From: Danio rerio
Lineage: Eukaryota; Chordata; Actinopteri; Cypriniformes; Danionidae
Reading direction: 5' to 3'
Length of the DNA stretch: 64,000 bases
NCBI RefSeq assembly: GCF_049306965.1
Contig: NC_133185.1
Coordinates: 39,015,501-39,079,500, forward strand
In this document: positions 41,134-53,240 of the stretch, piece by piece
Numbering within the stretch: position 1 is the first letter of the stretch
Layout: each line of letters opens with the position of its first letter
Made by a program: the position numbers and the translations under genes
Notes under the pieces: model-generated
The model's input: the letters and a program-made list of their open reading frames with translations, nothing else
Told to the model about the DNA's origin: nothing
Database searches by the model: none

Positions 41134-44100
41134 TCAGAACTCCAGCATGGACCAGTCGTGGTAAGGCATCTCTTCTAGAGGAATTCTGCACTCTGGATTC
41201 TCATGCAGACAAGCCCTCATCATATCACAGCATTCTGTGAAGAAGAAATGGAGAGGTGAGGTTATTGTTATTATTATTATTAAGCTGTTTCACTTAATTG
41301 TTCTTTGATGAACATCTCACCTTGAGAGAGGGTAAATTTGGACCAGTCATGTTGGAGGTAGTACAGGTCATACGCTGATGGGAATTCTCCATGGAGCATT
41401 GTGAACAGAAGAACCCCAAGAGAATAGACCGTCGCTGGTTTGGCCCGGTAGCATCCTTTTTTATAAAACTCTGGCGGGATGTACGCTTCTGTGCCTGGAG
41501 GAGAGACGTTTAGTTTAGCATCATGTTGAATATATATACCAGATGGGCTTCAGCTGTGCTAATTAACCAGCTTTCAATACGTATATTAAAAATGCTTATG
41601 CACATTCATAACTAGTGTTGTCAAAAGTATCAACTACCAATCGATACCGACACTCATCACAGTCATATTTGCTGAGCATGTGAACACCAATGGCCAATCA
41701 GTGGTGTTTAACAGCGCTCAAATTGACTTGTTAAATGTCAGAATCGATTGGTACCGAAGTCGATACTTTTGACCACACTATTCAAAACACCTACCAGAGA
41801 AGATACTGTAGGCTGATTCCATCATGAAGTCTCCACACCCGAAGTCGATCAGCTTGACTTCCAGTGTGTCGGGGTTCACCAGCAGGTTTTGAAGCTTAAT
41901 ATCCCGGTGGAACACCCCGCGGTAACAGCACACGTTGGCCGCATAAACAGCTTGCCTCATGATGGTATGTGCTGTTTTTTCACTGAGGACTCCTCCGCTG
42001 ACTTCAAGGAATGCCTCCAGGTCCATGCTTGGACTAGGCCGCTCCATCACCATGACATAATGGTTTTCAAAGACCTGCCAGTCCAGAAGCTTAATAATAT
42101 TCTGACACCTGGAGCCACCGCTGGCCATGTTTGCCAAGGTGATCTCTAGAGGAAGTGGCTGGTCACATGACTGAAAACAAAATAATAATGTTGGTTTTCA
42201 AACAAGGGTTTCTGACCACAGCCTGTGGTCTATAATAAATATAAGACTTTATAAACTGAACACAGCGAACAGAAAGTGTAATCTACTCACAGAGCTGACA
42301 TCTTGCATATTTGGGGTCTTCTGGACAAATTTAACTGCCACCTGTTTAAAGGAACAAGCGAACAATTAACATGTGCACGGAGATCATTTCATTCAGTCAT
42401 AAATCCTGAACAGAGGATTCATTCGTCAGCAGAAATGTCCAAACAATGAAAGCTCTGATGATGTTCTTTAAACAGGGAACTTCATCAGAGGATTTGAGTC
42501 TACAAAAATGAATACCTGCAGACCATCCTGTATGCGAATCCCCTCATACACGGAGCCGAAACCTCCTTCACCAAGCTGCTTTCCGAGTTTGTAGCGGCAG
42601 CTGATGTCATCTGTTAAAAATGAAGAAAATGTCATTAAATTATAAATCAAATAAAAACACAAACAGTTGAAGTCAGAATTATTGTCAGATTTCAGAACAT
42701 GATAGTTTTAATAACTCATTTCTAATAACTGATGTCTTTTATCTTTGTCGTGATGACAGTACATCATATTTACTGGATATTTTCAAGATACCTGTGTTCA
42801 GCTTAAAGTTCTGAATACTTAAACTTTATTGCTCTGCATCATTTGGGAAATAATTAAAAAATATTAATAAAAAATCACAGGAGGGCGAATAATTTTGACT
42901 TCAACTGTATAATTTTACAAAGTTTGATGAGCCTAAACAAATGTTCTGAACTCCAGCAATAAACTTACTATTGTCCAAGCAGGTCCCATCACCTGCTGTA
43001 GACTTCACAGCAGAGTCCTCTTGTGAGACCTGATCCGGTGGAGGGTTCCAGTTTTCATCCAGGGCAGAGTCACAGATGTCATCTGTTATGAGCTGCTGGC
43101 TCACTGGAGATTCATTGTCCTCATCGGATGGTGAACTTGGAGGACTATCAAGCTCTTGCTCCAGGCTGTCCTCACTGAGGGAGGATTCAATGTCTTCTGG
43201 GAAGTGAAGCTCTGCAGAGTCGTTCTCAATGACCACTGCAGAGTCAAAGCTGTTCACTTCCGGCTTAAAGTCCAAATCTTTGTCTGCTGGAGCATCAAGA
43301 GCTGGAGGTTGGAGAACTTCCAGCTCCAGGTTGCTCACAGCAGTGCAGAAGAATTTAGAGCTACTGATGGGCTCTGCGTGAAGTTCGTGGATCTCCTGCA
43401 CACATAGCTGATCTAAAGAGAGGAAGGAACATCATTAATATGACTCTACAACTCTTTTTGATAAGATATTTGAACAGTTCATTTGCAGAAACATTACTCA
43501 ATGTGTTTTTATTGATGATCTTCATGGGTTTTCTGCATTGAATTTGCAAACAAGTAAACTATATATCTAAAGGCAAAGCTCACTGAAATAAAAATCCTAA
43601 TACAAATAATTCTTATTTTTTCTGTTTTTTACACAAAACTACAAATTCTGAAGAAAATTCCTGAAATCAGCAGCCATTAACCTTCATTGTAGGAACACAA
43701 AATACTGTGGAAGTCAATGGCTGAAAGCACCTCAAACAGGTTTAAGGAGTAAATTATGACAGAATTGTCTTGTTTATGTGAACTGTGGCTTTAAGAAACT
43801 CTTTCTAAAATGTCTTGCAGTAATGTTAATTTCTGATCTTTAAACACTTATGTGATGTGTTTGGTGTGTTTAACAGTATGCTTTAGTAATTAAAAGTGCT
43901 CATAAATCTATTTTACCAACAACAGTAGCTCTTCTTCTGGAAAAACAGGCGAAGAAGATGGGAGACAATTTGAGTTTCCTCTTTTTCTGTCTCCCTGCCT
44001 GTTTTCCTGCAGCGACGGCCGGGTCATCGGTCATCAGATGACGGTGATTCTCTGTCGTGCTGCCGGTGGGTTCGAGTGGCTCACACGGTTGTTCGTTCGC

Positions 44101-44202
44101 ACACTTAACACCAAACGCTTTCTTCAGACGGTTAATCAGTTTTGAAAATGCCATTGTATCACTGTACTGTTGAATCGCAGAAAGTACTGAACTACTAGAC
44201 AT
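41134..44202 (-). CDS. Pim-like serine/threonine kinase, complete (copy 1)
   Basis: Coding exons on minus: 44202-43917, 43412-42969, 42610-42516, 42341-42291, 42170-41795, 41494-41321 and 41234-41134. They give 508 residues in continuous phase. The kinase domain (~246-505) has the glycine loop LGEGGFGSV (256-264), Lys279 (VAVKF), the catalytic loop HRDIKLQN with Asp382 and Asn387, and DFG at 401-403. The hinge MERPSPSMDL carries the ERPxP signature that marks Pim kinases, which act as constitutively active survival/proliferation kinases. All catalytic residues are present. Unusually, ~245 residues precede the kinase (human PIM1 is 313 in all). This extension is a basic LINRLKKAF segment, then a long acidic Ser/Pro-rich region (SEDSLEQELDSPPSSPSDED). 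An internal ATG at 44154 is an alternative start. It probably belongs to the zebrafish-expanded pimr family; the exact member is not known. Confidence 0.92.
42661..42915 (+). mobile_element. GTCAGAATTATT-family fragment in Pim intron
   Basis: ACAGTTGAAGTCAGAATTAT at the left, TTTGTCGTGATGACAGTACA in the middle, and AATAATTTTGACTTCAACTG at the right. The same copy is present in the duplicate from 63786. Confidence 0.75.
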
Positions 44203-44517
44203 CCAAAGAAGCTACTGAGAGTTTCTGCTACGTCAAAAAGCTTTATACTGTCACTGATGATGTCAGAGTTCCACAATTCCATTTAGTATTACGTAGAGAC
44301 TTTTTAAAACAAAACAAACTTCTAATGCAGGCCCGCGCTAGACTGACTGGCTCATTCGCCTTAATGTGCTCACACAGCCACCTGCTTATACACATTTTTT
44401 CCAATTATTAATTGAATTAATTTTGCACTTAGGCCTATGTATTTTTTTTCTGTCATGCACAACTTTTTCTGCGTTTTACTTTTTATAACAATTATTGCCA
44501 TGTTTATATATATTTAT

Positions 44518-44581
<64 letters not shown>

Positions 44582-45694
44582 GTGTGTATGATTCATTTAT
44601 TTTGAGTAGCTCATTTAAATTATTTTATATTTTCATTATCAATTATTTATCATTTTTAACAGTATTATTATTATCGTTTATATTATATTTTATATATTAT
44701 GATTATATAAATTCTTATTAATTATTTATTATCTTATTAATGAGTTATTCTTGTGAATTATTTTTAAATGAATAATGCTTCAAATAATAAATTAAAAAGA
44801 AAAATATGCAACAAAATGAAGTTATCCATGTATTACCTGAAATCGCCAGTAGGTGGTGGTAGGACACTGTCTTAAGTGAATAAGACATTTATTCAGCAAC
44901 AAAGCAACTGTTGTGTTTATGAATAGGTCAAGGATGAATCGACTCTCACAATTCATTTAAATCCACAGATTCATTCTCAAAAAATAACCCACTCTAGCCT
45001 AAATAAGGACTGAACCGATGTGAACAGGTAGGAATAATGATCAAATTCTTGTGGATTAAACATCTTTGTTGACATCAATTGCAGTAGATTTTATTAAGTT
45101 ACAACAAAAGGTAGGACATGGTTTAAATTGCGGACTGTACTTATTTTATGTGTGAACATGCTACATGCTAACACTGTCACAGCATTCCAGTCAACTAATT
45201 TAGAGCTACTAACGTTAGTCAACAGTCTCCGCCTTTACTAAGTGAAAAATGCGAATTAAAAAGAAAAAATAACATAAATAAAATAAATAATTACAAATTA
45301 AACCAATGAATATTAAAGTCAGTGTAATTAGATCTAACGTTTATTACTGTATGTCACAGGCTAGTAGCGCTAATTAGCATTTGATGCTAATGCTAACATT
45401 GATGCAACTTAATGTAAATATTAATGTTATATTAACGGTACTGTAACTTTAAACTATTGTTTTAATTAAAAGCTTGTAAAAACTTCAAACCTTTAACGTT
45501 AACATCAGTCAGATTAATTGCTATTTGAGTGATTCTGTTAAAATTAACTTACATTTGTTTCTGTCTAGTTAACTTTAGGAACTATACAGGGAGAGGAATT
45601 GTTTAGTTTTATATTACAGAAACTCGATATTTATTTTCTATATTTTTGTTTGGCCACAGTTTGAAATGCCATTCTGCAGGCTGAAATGGCATAT
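44203..45694. other. Upstream of Pim-like copy 1; nothing recognised
   Basis: AT-rich flank apart from the TG microsatellite. The presumed Pim promoter lies at the left end, but no motif was assigned. Confidence 0.4.
44521..44588 (+). repeat. (TG)n microsatellite
   Basis: About 30 TG units with one CG variant near the end. Confidence 0.95.
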
Positions 45695-46305
45695 TTAAAG
45701 AGCCCATATTATACATGAAATAGGGTCATATCCTGGTTGTAAGGGTCTCCAACAACAGTCTAATATGCATGCAAGGTCAAAAAACACTTTCATGGTCTTA
45801 TAATCTGCATTTATTTTTACCTAATTATCCCAGCGACTCCTGTATGAATCGTCCAGTGATTCATTTGTTCCCAAACCCCTCCTTAGCGCGGAGCTAATCT
45901 GCGCTGATTGGACCGATGACAGTCTGTCGCGATTGGTCGACTGCCTTCAGTCAGAGAGGGAAATGGCCAATAGCTAATCAGCAATTTAAAAAGTAATCAC
46001 AGTTCATACACGCTCGATAGTATAGACGTGGATTTTAGCTGCCACACTATGGCGAGTGGATAGTGCCACGGATAACCGAACGAAGGAGACAGTCGTGTAC
46101 TCGCCATACCACACACACACAAAAACACACACACACCTCCGGATGACAACGCTCCCGCTTCCGCCCGCACCCGCCAGGTTTTAGCCTGAGAACCCGCTCC
46201 GTTTTCTGCCCGCCGCGCCCGGTCCCGCTAGAGCGGAGAACACAACCAAAAATCACCCAGTATACAGTCCAGACAGCCAAGCTGTCGTTCGTTCGTTCGT
46301 TCGCT

Positions 46306-46326
46306 CTCTCTCTCTCTCTCTCTCTC
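46306..46326 (+). repeat. (CT)n tract
   Basis: Ten CT units next to a short GTTC repeat, inside the TTAA element. Confidence 0.85.
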
Positions 46327-46453
46327 ATACGCGCGTGTGCGCACTAACACACACACAAGCACCACGCAGACTCTCTCTTTCTAATTCGCATAGCAATATC
46401 CGTGATATTGCTAGACAGCCCGCTCCCGTCCCAAATTAAACCCGTTACCGACC

Positions 46454-46547
46454 GCTCCCGCGATTTATTCGGAAATTTATTCCCGCGGCTGTCCCCGCGC
46501 CAGATTTCTGCGGCGCGGGAATAAATTTCCGAATAAATCGCGGGAGC
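46454..46547. repeat. Perfect 34-bp inverted repeat (hairpin)
   Basis: Arms 46454-46487 and 46514-46547 are exact reverse complements, beginning GCTCCCGCGATTTATTCGG, with a 26-base GC-rich loop. This hairpin was not seen in the second copy of the element. Confidence 0.85.
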
Positions 46548-47252
46548 AGAACTCTAGCACGGAGCTCCATAAACAAACAGCACGCGTCGCGTTTTTAACG
46601 TGACTTTGCACGCGATAAGATCAAATATCCAGTTAACCTGATACAGTACACGCGGTTACAAGTAACAAATCACAACTAAATACATTTGCAAGCAAGAGTA
46701 AACGAGGCAACAACTTTAACCGCACGTACTTACACTTGAGAAATGGAAGAAACCCATCCTGACGTCCATCAGTTACTCTTTACTGATCCTTCCTTTAACA
46801 AACTCAGATGAAGTATTCTTTGTAGCATGTAGCTTCCAGAAGTTTCCAACTGCTTGGTTATAATGCTGAGGTTTCATCTTTGGGTAGAGACTCAATATAT
46901 CCATCTGCAGTGTGACTTCAATCGACCGGCATGTTTGTGTGCGTGTGTTTGTGGGTGTGTGTCTGGGTTTCTGCGTCAGAGGGCGGGGCCTCAGGTTTGA
47001 AATCTCCCGGGTTTGCGCGTGCACGTGAATAACTTGGTTTCGTTCGTACGTCATGGCGAAACACCTAATGAGTCGGTATCAAGGCGACTCGTTTGAAGCA
47101 CTATGAGTCGACTCTTTTATAGATGAATCAACCGTTTTAAACACTGTATTCTTACAGATTTAAGCCTTAGCTGGATACTTCGCTTCACTTAGAGCTGTGT
47201 TACACACTACATGGAGGGGAATTTTCAAAAACCCATAATATGGGCTCTTTAA

Positions 47253-48185
47253 CACAATTAACCTCGATTTTACTACAAAAAATACAGTCAGGTTTATTTT
47301 TTGTGGATAAATGTAAGTTTACTTTAGTAAAACTATGTTTTTGTCTTATTGGCTAAATGGGCTCATGAAAGTGTTTCACATAGAAATGAATAAATAATAA
47401 TTAATAATAATAATTCCTTACATTTATATAGCACGTTTCCTGCACACTCAAAGTGCTTTACGCATTGGTGGAACATGTTTCCTGAAAGACATTTTGAAAT
47501 GGAAACAATATTTTTCTTTCCCATTTATCGATGATATTTGGTCAACAATACATTTTTACGCCCAAATCAGGTAGAAGAAATTTATTTCAAAATATTACAC
47601 AGGTACTACTATCCCTGCAATATATTTAATAATAAATAATAATAATAATAAAAAAATCACAAAAATGTTCTTTTTGTTCTTGTAAATTTTCTGATGATTT
47701 TTGGAAACAGGTTTCAGGGTTGATTTTTGATTAATTTGGAGATATGCTGTAGAGAGAGGAATCATTAAAAGGCGAGAAGTGAAAATTCTGTCGTCATTTA
47801 CTCCAAACATGCTTGCGTTCTTGTGATATTTTGAGAAGTCAGTGGTCCCTCACTGATTATAAAAAACACACACACACGTTTTGAGTCTCTATGCAGTTAC
47901 ATTGACCGTAATTTAAGTTATGAAAGCAAACAATATACTTTTGTTTTATATTAATTATGACGTATTTAAAGGAAGGCTTTTTGGCAAATAGGCTCATTTT
48001 TCAAGTCACTCAGAGTTAAACTGTTGTGTTTGATCATTTTAATCCGTTCAGCTGATCTCTGGGTCTAACAAATAGTCCAAAATCCTTGATTATTACTGCA
48101 GAATGAGAGTATAGCAATGATTATAGAATACACATGACGTGTCACTCGTATACTTTTGAATGGGAAAAGTGAAACAGTCAATAGG
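47253..48185. other. Spacer between TTAA element and next repeat
   Basis: 47410-47472 (TTACATTTATATAGCACGTTT, CTCAAAGTGCTTTACGCATTGG) looks like a short, widely dispersed repeat fragment. The rest is unassigned and AT-rich. Confidence 0.4.
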
Positions 48186-48600
48186 CGAATGAAGCCCCGC
48201 CTTCTAGTACAGGAGCCAATCAGTGATTGATATATGGCAAATAAAGCCCACCTTTTAGTACATGAGCCAATCAGCGATCAGTATAGAATGACAATTCTCC
48301 AGGGGAGGGGCTTGGACTAGATGTGAGTTTCTGCAGATATTGTGTGATATGGACGTTTATAAATGAAACTAAAAGGACAGTTACTGTTCAATTTTATTGG
48401 TTATTCATAATATGTAATGTAATCGTAATCTTGGCAAGCAGTTTTGAAGAATTTGATTTACCCATTCAAACAGAATGCCCATGTATACTTCCCGAGAGGC
48501 GTATAGGTATAGTTACTAGCCATGTCAAGCTGGAACATAGCAGCTATTCATTTCCATCAGTCTTGGTGCATACTTTAACTACACAAGAGTCAAGTTTTAC
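48186..48600 (+). repeat. Dispersed repeat, partner of 1548-1900
   Basis: Same ordered blocks as 1548-1900. The GCCAATCAGYGAT unit is duplicated here (48209 and 48267). Confidence 0.6.
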
Positions 48601-48618
48601 TTTAAAAACTTTTTTTTT

Positions 48619-48640
48619 GGGGGGGGGGGGGGGGGGGGGG
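48619..48640 (+). repeat. 22-base G homopolymer
   Basis: A run of 22 G directly after T8, at the eroded left end of the second TTAA element. Confidence 0.9.
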
Positions 48641-49636
48641 TTCTCCAACAACAGGCTGATGGGCATTCAAGGTCAAAGAACACTTTTATTGTCTTAAAAT
48701 CTGCATTTATTTGTACCAAATTATGGCAGCGACTCTCATATGATTATTTAGCAATTAATTTGTTCCTACACCCCTTCCTAACGCGATGCTAATCTGCGCT
48801 GATTGGTCATATTGTACTCTGTTGTGATTGGTCAACAGCGTTCAGCGTGAGACGGAGAGAAATGGCCACCATGGCTTATCAACAATATTGAAGTAGTCAG
48901 AGTGCAGAGTGTATGTGTGAGTATACCTGCCAACACTCACGTTTTTTTCCGGGAGTCTCCTGTAATTTCAGACCCATCTCCCGCCACCCTCCCGTTTTGT
49001 TATTTATCCCGGAAACTGATGATGGCCATAGCAACGACAAGTGCCAGTGGATTGTGCATTTAAATGCAAACGCATTTAAATCCGTAAACAAAGCGGCACG
49101 CGTCGCATTTTCATCATGGCATTAGACGTGATATGAGAATATAAGGAGTTAACCAGATGCACTACAAGCGGTTATAAGTAGCAAAAAACAATAAAATACA
49201 TAATTTGTAGAGAAAACAAAGAGGCAACCATTTTAATTGCACATACTTACACTTGTGAAATGGAGAAAGAAACTGATCCATAAACTGTGTACTGTAAAGT
49301 TCCTGTCGAGCTCTGACAAAGTCCCATACGTCAACAGACTTTTCTGATCTAAAGCACTCATCAGAAAAATGACAGGAACACAGCACAAGCCTGGGCTGTA
49401 ATGTTGAGGTATTTTTGCCAAAATAAACCTCAACCACTCACTCTTCACTGTTTCATCTTTGAGTAGAGAAAATAACACTAACTTTCCCCTCACACTTCAG
49501 AGCACAGCGTCTTCGTGACATGATTCAACTGGCGTCTGCTGCAGTGTCCTTCTTCTTTTTCTTTGCTACTGTGTTTGTGGGCGGGGCTGGGTTTTTTAAT
49601 TTTCCCGGGATTGCGCGTGCAACAAATAGGCGGGGC

Positions 49637-51446
49637 CAGGCCTGGATTAAAAACTCAGGAGCTCCTGGGCACATTATCTTGTAAGGCCCCCTACCTGGCC
49701 CTACCCCTATAGTTGAATTTAAAAAATAATAATAATATAATATTTTTTAAATAAAATGAATCTATAATTTGTTGCCCACATATTTAAATAAATGATATAT
49801 AGTACATATGTATTTACAAAGATTTAACTTATTTTTCAAAGCATTGAATAAAAATACTAATAAATTGAATGTTTTTTTAGTATACTTGTACAAGTTCACT
49901 GAAACAGTACTATATATATATATAATTTTTAAGGGTATTTTTAATGTAGAGCTTTTACAAACTGATAGAGCATATTGTTTGCATGGCATAGGCTATATCA
50001 CACAATGCCTCTCCAATCCAGTTCTATGAATCTGAGTCTTTAATAATACACACACTTATTAATGATTTACTGTCTCTCTCTTCCTCTCCCTGTATTCTCT
50101 CTACTCTTCTCGTGATGAAAAGTTGGCAAACAGCATAGATCAACTTGATTATAAACCTAAAAGTATCAGAAAATCACACACACTATACCTCTTCTCCTCT
50201 CCGGTCTCTCTCCTCTTCGGGGCCTTTCTCTCTCCCTCTCTCTCTCCTTTTTCTGTCTGTTTCTCTCACGATGAATCCAGTCCGCGCTGCGCTGCCGTTA
50301 GCCTCCTCCGCCTGGTTAATGCTAGCTTACTGATCTTACGTTACCATAACGTCTTCTTCTATACCCTCATCCTCCTGATCATGGGTCTGTTTGAAGAAGG
50401 TGTGTATGGAAAATGCCTCAATAAAGATGCCTCCTCTCCTCTTTCTCTCGCGTTTGCTAAATCCACTTGTCCACTCATTTTTGATCCATGATAAATACTA
50501 ACGTTACACTACAGTCCGCTCAGTTTAGTGCGGGTTATTTCAAAACTGATGTTTCCGCGCTTGACCAATTACAGCATTCTGTTAGAAAGACAATTTAAAC
50601 ATAATAATAATAGTTATATGTGATTTTTTTGCTCAGATGAAATACAGTTGTCTGAGCAATATAGTTTTTACAGAGAAGGAGGCACCTTTATTAAGGCTAA
50701 ACATTATTAAATACCCACGAGGCACTTGACTTTATATCGCATTTGCATTATTTATTAAAAATGTTTCCTTCCTGTTAAAAATAAATATATTTCTAATCTG
50801 ATATGTAATGGGGAGAAAAAAAGTAGCACAAGTTCAGCAGATGGTGAATTCGAACCAGGTTGATGATCAATCGCGTCAAAAGATGTTGCTGTGCACATTA
50901 CGAGGTACGCCACTCAGACTGTGATGCTGCATAGCTCTTTAGACCCACACGGAATCTGCGCGCGCAGAATTCCACAGATTTTTCGCAGATTTTCCGCAGA
51001 ATTCCGTAGATTTCTGCAGATTTTTAGCCTATCATTAATTCTGTTTATTTACTTGAGTAAATGTGTAAATCTGAATTTATTCAGTTTTTATTTAGTAATT
51101 TATTACTTTTTATTTAATATATTAAGGTGTAAGTTATGATACTCCGCTGGAAACTCCCAAAATAATTGCACAGAAATCCGCAGATTTTTACCAAAATTCT
51201 CCACAGAAATAGCAAAAAACGTCCGCAGATTCCGTTTGGCCCTGCTCTTTATTCTTGTTGTCTCTGTCAATCAAGCATCGATGGGCGTAAAGCGTGAATA
51301 GCTTATTCCAACTAGGTGTTCTATTTGCAGTTAGCCTAAAAAAACACCCCGAAATTGTCTTTTTCTTCTCCCCCCTCGCAGGGGCCCCAAGTGCGCTCGG
51401 GCCACTGGGCCTGTGCCTATAAGGCCCATTGGTAAATCCGGCCCTG
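49637..51446. mobile_element. hAT element, CAGGCCTGGATT...AATCCGGCCCTG
   Basis: Flanked by the exact 8-bp duplication GGCGGGGC (49629-49636, 51447-51454). It is 1,810 bp and contains a CT-rich exon-like stretch (50080-50480) with short frames but no recognisable transposase. It is itself invaded by the element at 50942-51243. Confidence 0.9.
50942..51243. mobile_element. Small hAT-type MITE nested in the hAT element
   Basis: Inner ends ACGGAATCTGC and GCAGATTCCGT, flanked by the exact 8-bp duplication GCTCTTTA (50934-50941, 51244-51251). The interior is rich in repeated CGCAGATTTT units. Confidence 0.88.
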
Positions 51447-51714
51447 GGCGGGGCTTAAGTTCCATTTCCTGGTCACGCCGGCACGGCTTAAGACTCTTTA
51501 TCAAGACGATTCATTTGAAGCACTGTGAGTCGACTCTTTTATAAATGAATCAACAGTTTTAAACACTGCACACTTGCAGATTTTAGTCTTAGCTGAATAA
51601 TTCACTTCACTTAGAGCTGTGTTACACAATACATGGAAGGTCATTCTCAAAAACCCATAATAGAGGCTCTTTAAAAAAAAAAAAGAAGAATAAACTGAAC
51701 TGAGCATATTTGTA

Positions 51715-51920
51715 AGTAGTTGTGTGGTTTACCCAAAAAGGACAATTCATCATTTCTGATGAGTTTTTTTTACTCTGTTGAACACAAAAGAAGATATTTT
51801 TAATAATGCTGAAAACCTGAACATTGACTTTTATAGTAGTTATTTTTCCTGCTATGGAAGTCAATAGCTAGAGGTTTTCAGCATTATTGAAAATGTCTTC
51901 TTTTGTGTTTCTTTTGTGTT
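51715..51920. mobile_element. Angel-type fragment
   Basis: TTGTTGAACACAAAAGAAG and GAAGTCAATAGCTAGAGG phrases of Angel, in inverted near-palindromic halves. Interrupted on the right by a DANA SINE. Confidence 0.6.
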
Positions 51921-52269
51921 CTTTCTTTTCGGCTCAGTCCTTTTATTAATCTGGGGTCACCACAGCGGAATGAACCGCCAACTTATCCAGCAGATGTTTT
52001 TACGCAGCGGATGCCCTCCCAGCTGCAACCTATCTCTGGGAAACATACATACATACTCATTCACACTCATGCACTACGGACAATTTAGCCTACTCAATTC
52101 ACCTGTACTGCATGTCTTTGGACTGTGGGGGAAACCATAGCACTCGGAGAAAACCCACGCATACGCAGGAAGAACATGCAAACTCCACACAGAAATGCCA
52201 ACTGACTTAGCCGAGGCTCGAACCAGTGACTTTTTTGCTGTGTGGTGACAGCACTACCTACTGCGTCGC
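51921..52269 (-). mobile_element. DANA SINE, near full length, reverse
   Basis: TTTCTTTTCGGCTCAGTCC to CTGTGTGGTGACAGCACTACC, including GCTCGAACCAGTGACTT (tRNA-like box B region). Confidence 0.9.
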
Positions 52270-53240
52270 CAAATTACTTTATTTTTTGATATAAAATTTG
52301 ATTTAAAACTATATATTTTTTATTTATAAAAATAATTTCCAATTATTAAAAAGCCTTTTCAGTGTCAGTTTTCAGCCAAATGCATCTAGAATTTTCAGTT
52401 TCAATCAACAAGCTTCATTTCGGTGCATCTCTAATCTTGCTATAAGAGGGTCTTTTTGCATTGGACAATTCAAAAACAAGGCGGCAAAACATCTAATTAT
52501 TATAAACATTTTAAATTATAAACATTTAATTACTATAAAAATAGAACCAAACATTTTTCCCCAAATTCCCAAAAAAAATATTAACAAAATTATTGTTATC
52601 AGACATTTAAAAAATACTTATTTAACGTGTTGAAGCAACTCAATTCTTAAGTTTATTGGGGGCAACTTGACTGTTTTATGTTCAACTCACTTACATTTAT
52701 AAAAACAATCAAGTTAACCTAATTCTTTACTTTTTTATCATTTCTATTGTTAAAACATTCTCACATTTCGCAGGGTTGTAAAACCCAACAATGTTTTAAC
52801 ACTACACATATATTTACAATATTTTTTGTTAATTCGGTTTAATTTCTGAATGTTAAGTAATCAAAAGTGGTAGTTGTAGTTGTTGTTGTTGTTATTAATA
52901 ATGCTGTTGTCATTTTCACTGACATTATTACTATCATTATTATTATTGTACTATCTATCTATTATATGTTTTATTTAAATCTTTATTATTCTTGCTTCAT
53001 TTTTTTGAATTGTTGTATATTTTTATGTTCTCTTGTGTATATACTTTGTTTGACTTGTTCACCCAGTTACCTTTACATGCGCGCGCTCAACAGGATTGTT
53101 TTTTTTTTCAGCAGGGTGTTTTATGTTGATTTTCTCTATAGAGACTTTTTGGATCACTTGTTTCTATTTTAAGATGACCAGATGGTTTTAGTTTCAGTTG
53201 TGTTTGGGAATTGTGACTAATATTACACTCTTTCTTTCAG
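52270..53240. other. Upstream of HtrA2-like copy 2; no exon recognised
   Basis: AT-rich sequence with a short GTT-repeat near 52875. An upstream HtrA2 exon was looked for here and back to 44203, and was not found. Confidence 0.4.

Larger units (their letters stand above)
36528..42875. repeat. Tandem duplication, copy 1
   Basis: Matches 54181-64000 nearly base for base in order, starting CAGTGATGCATCAAGCACTT. Offset is about 17,653 up to ~39732, then 21,125 from the Pim exons onward, because copy 1 lacks two segments present in copy 2 (57381-58827 and ~58947-60978). The true right limit is unknown because copy 2 meets the window edge. Confidence 0.95.
45699..47248. mobile_element. TTAA-targeting DNA transposon, non-autonomous
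   Basis: Ends AGAGCCCATATTAT and ATAATATGGGCTCT are exact inverse repeats, flanked by TTAA on both sides (45695-45698, 47249-47252). TTAA targets are used by piggyBac and Kolobok elements; which one this is cannot be decided. The interior has CpG-rich and (CT)n parts and a perfect hairpin (46454-46547), but no transposase. A second copy is at 48641-51670. Confidence 0.85.
48641..51670. mobile_element. TTAA-type element, second copy, interrupted
   Basis: Resumes at TTCTCCAACAACAGGCTGAT, equivalent to ~45748 of the first copy, and ends AATAGAGGCTCT before TTAA (51671-51674). The first ~45 bp are replaced by the G run. A hAT element (49637-51446) splits it. Confidence 0.8.

Noticed and set aside
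44437-44721. 94-codon frame with a CVCVCV core
   Set aside because: Translation of the TG microsatellite and AT-rich flanks.
45699-47248. Considered as an LTR-type element because of a repeated partner copy
   Set aside because: The ends are inverted, not direct, and the TTAA flanks fit a DNA transposon. No LTR or capsid gene was seen anywhere in the window.
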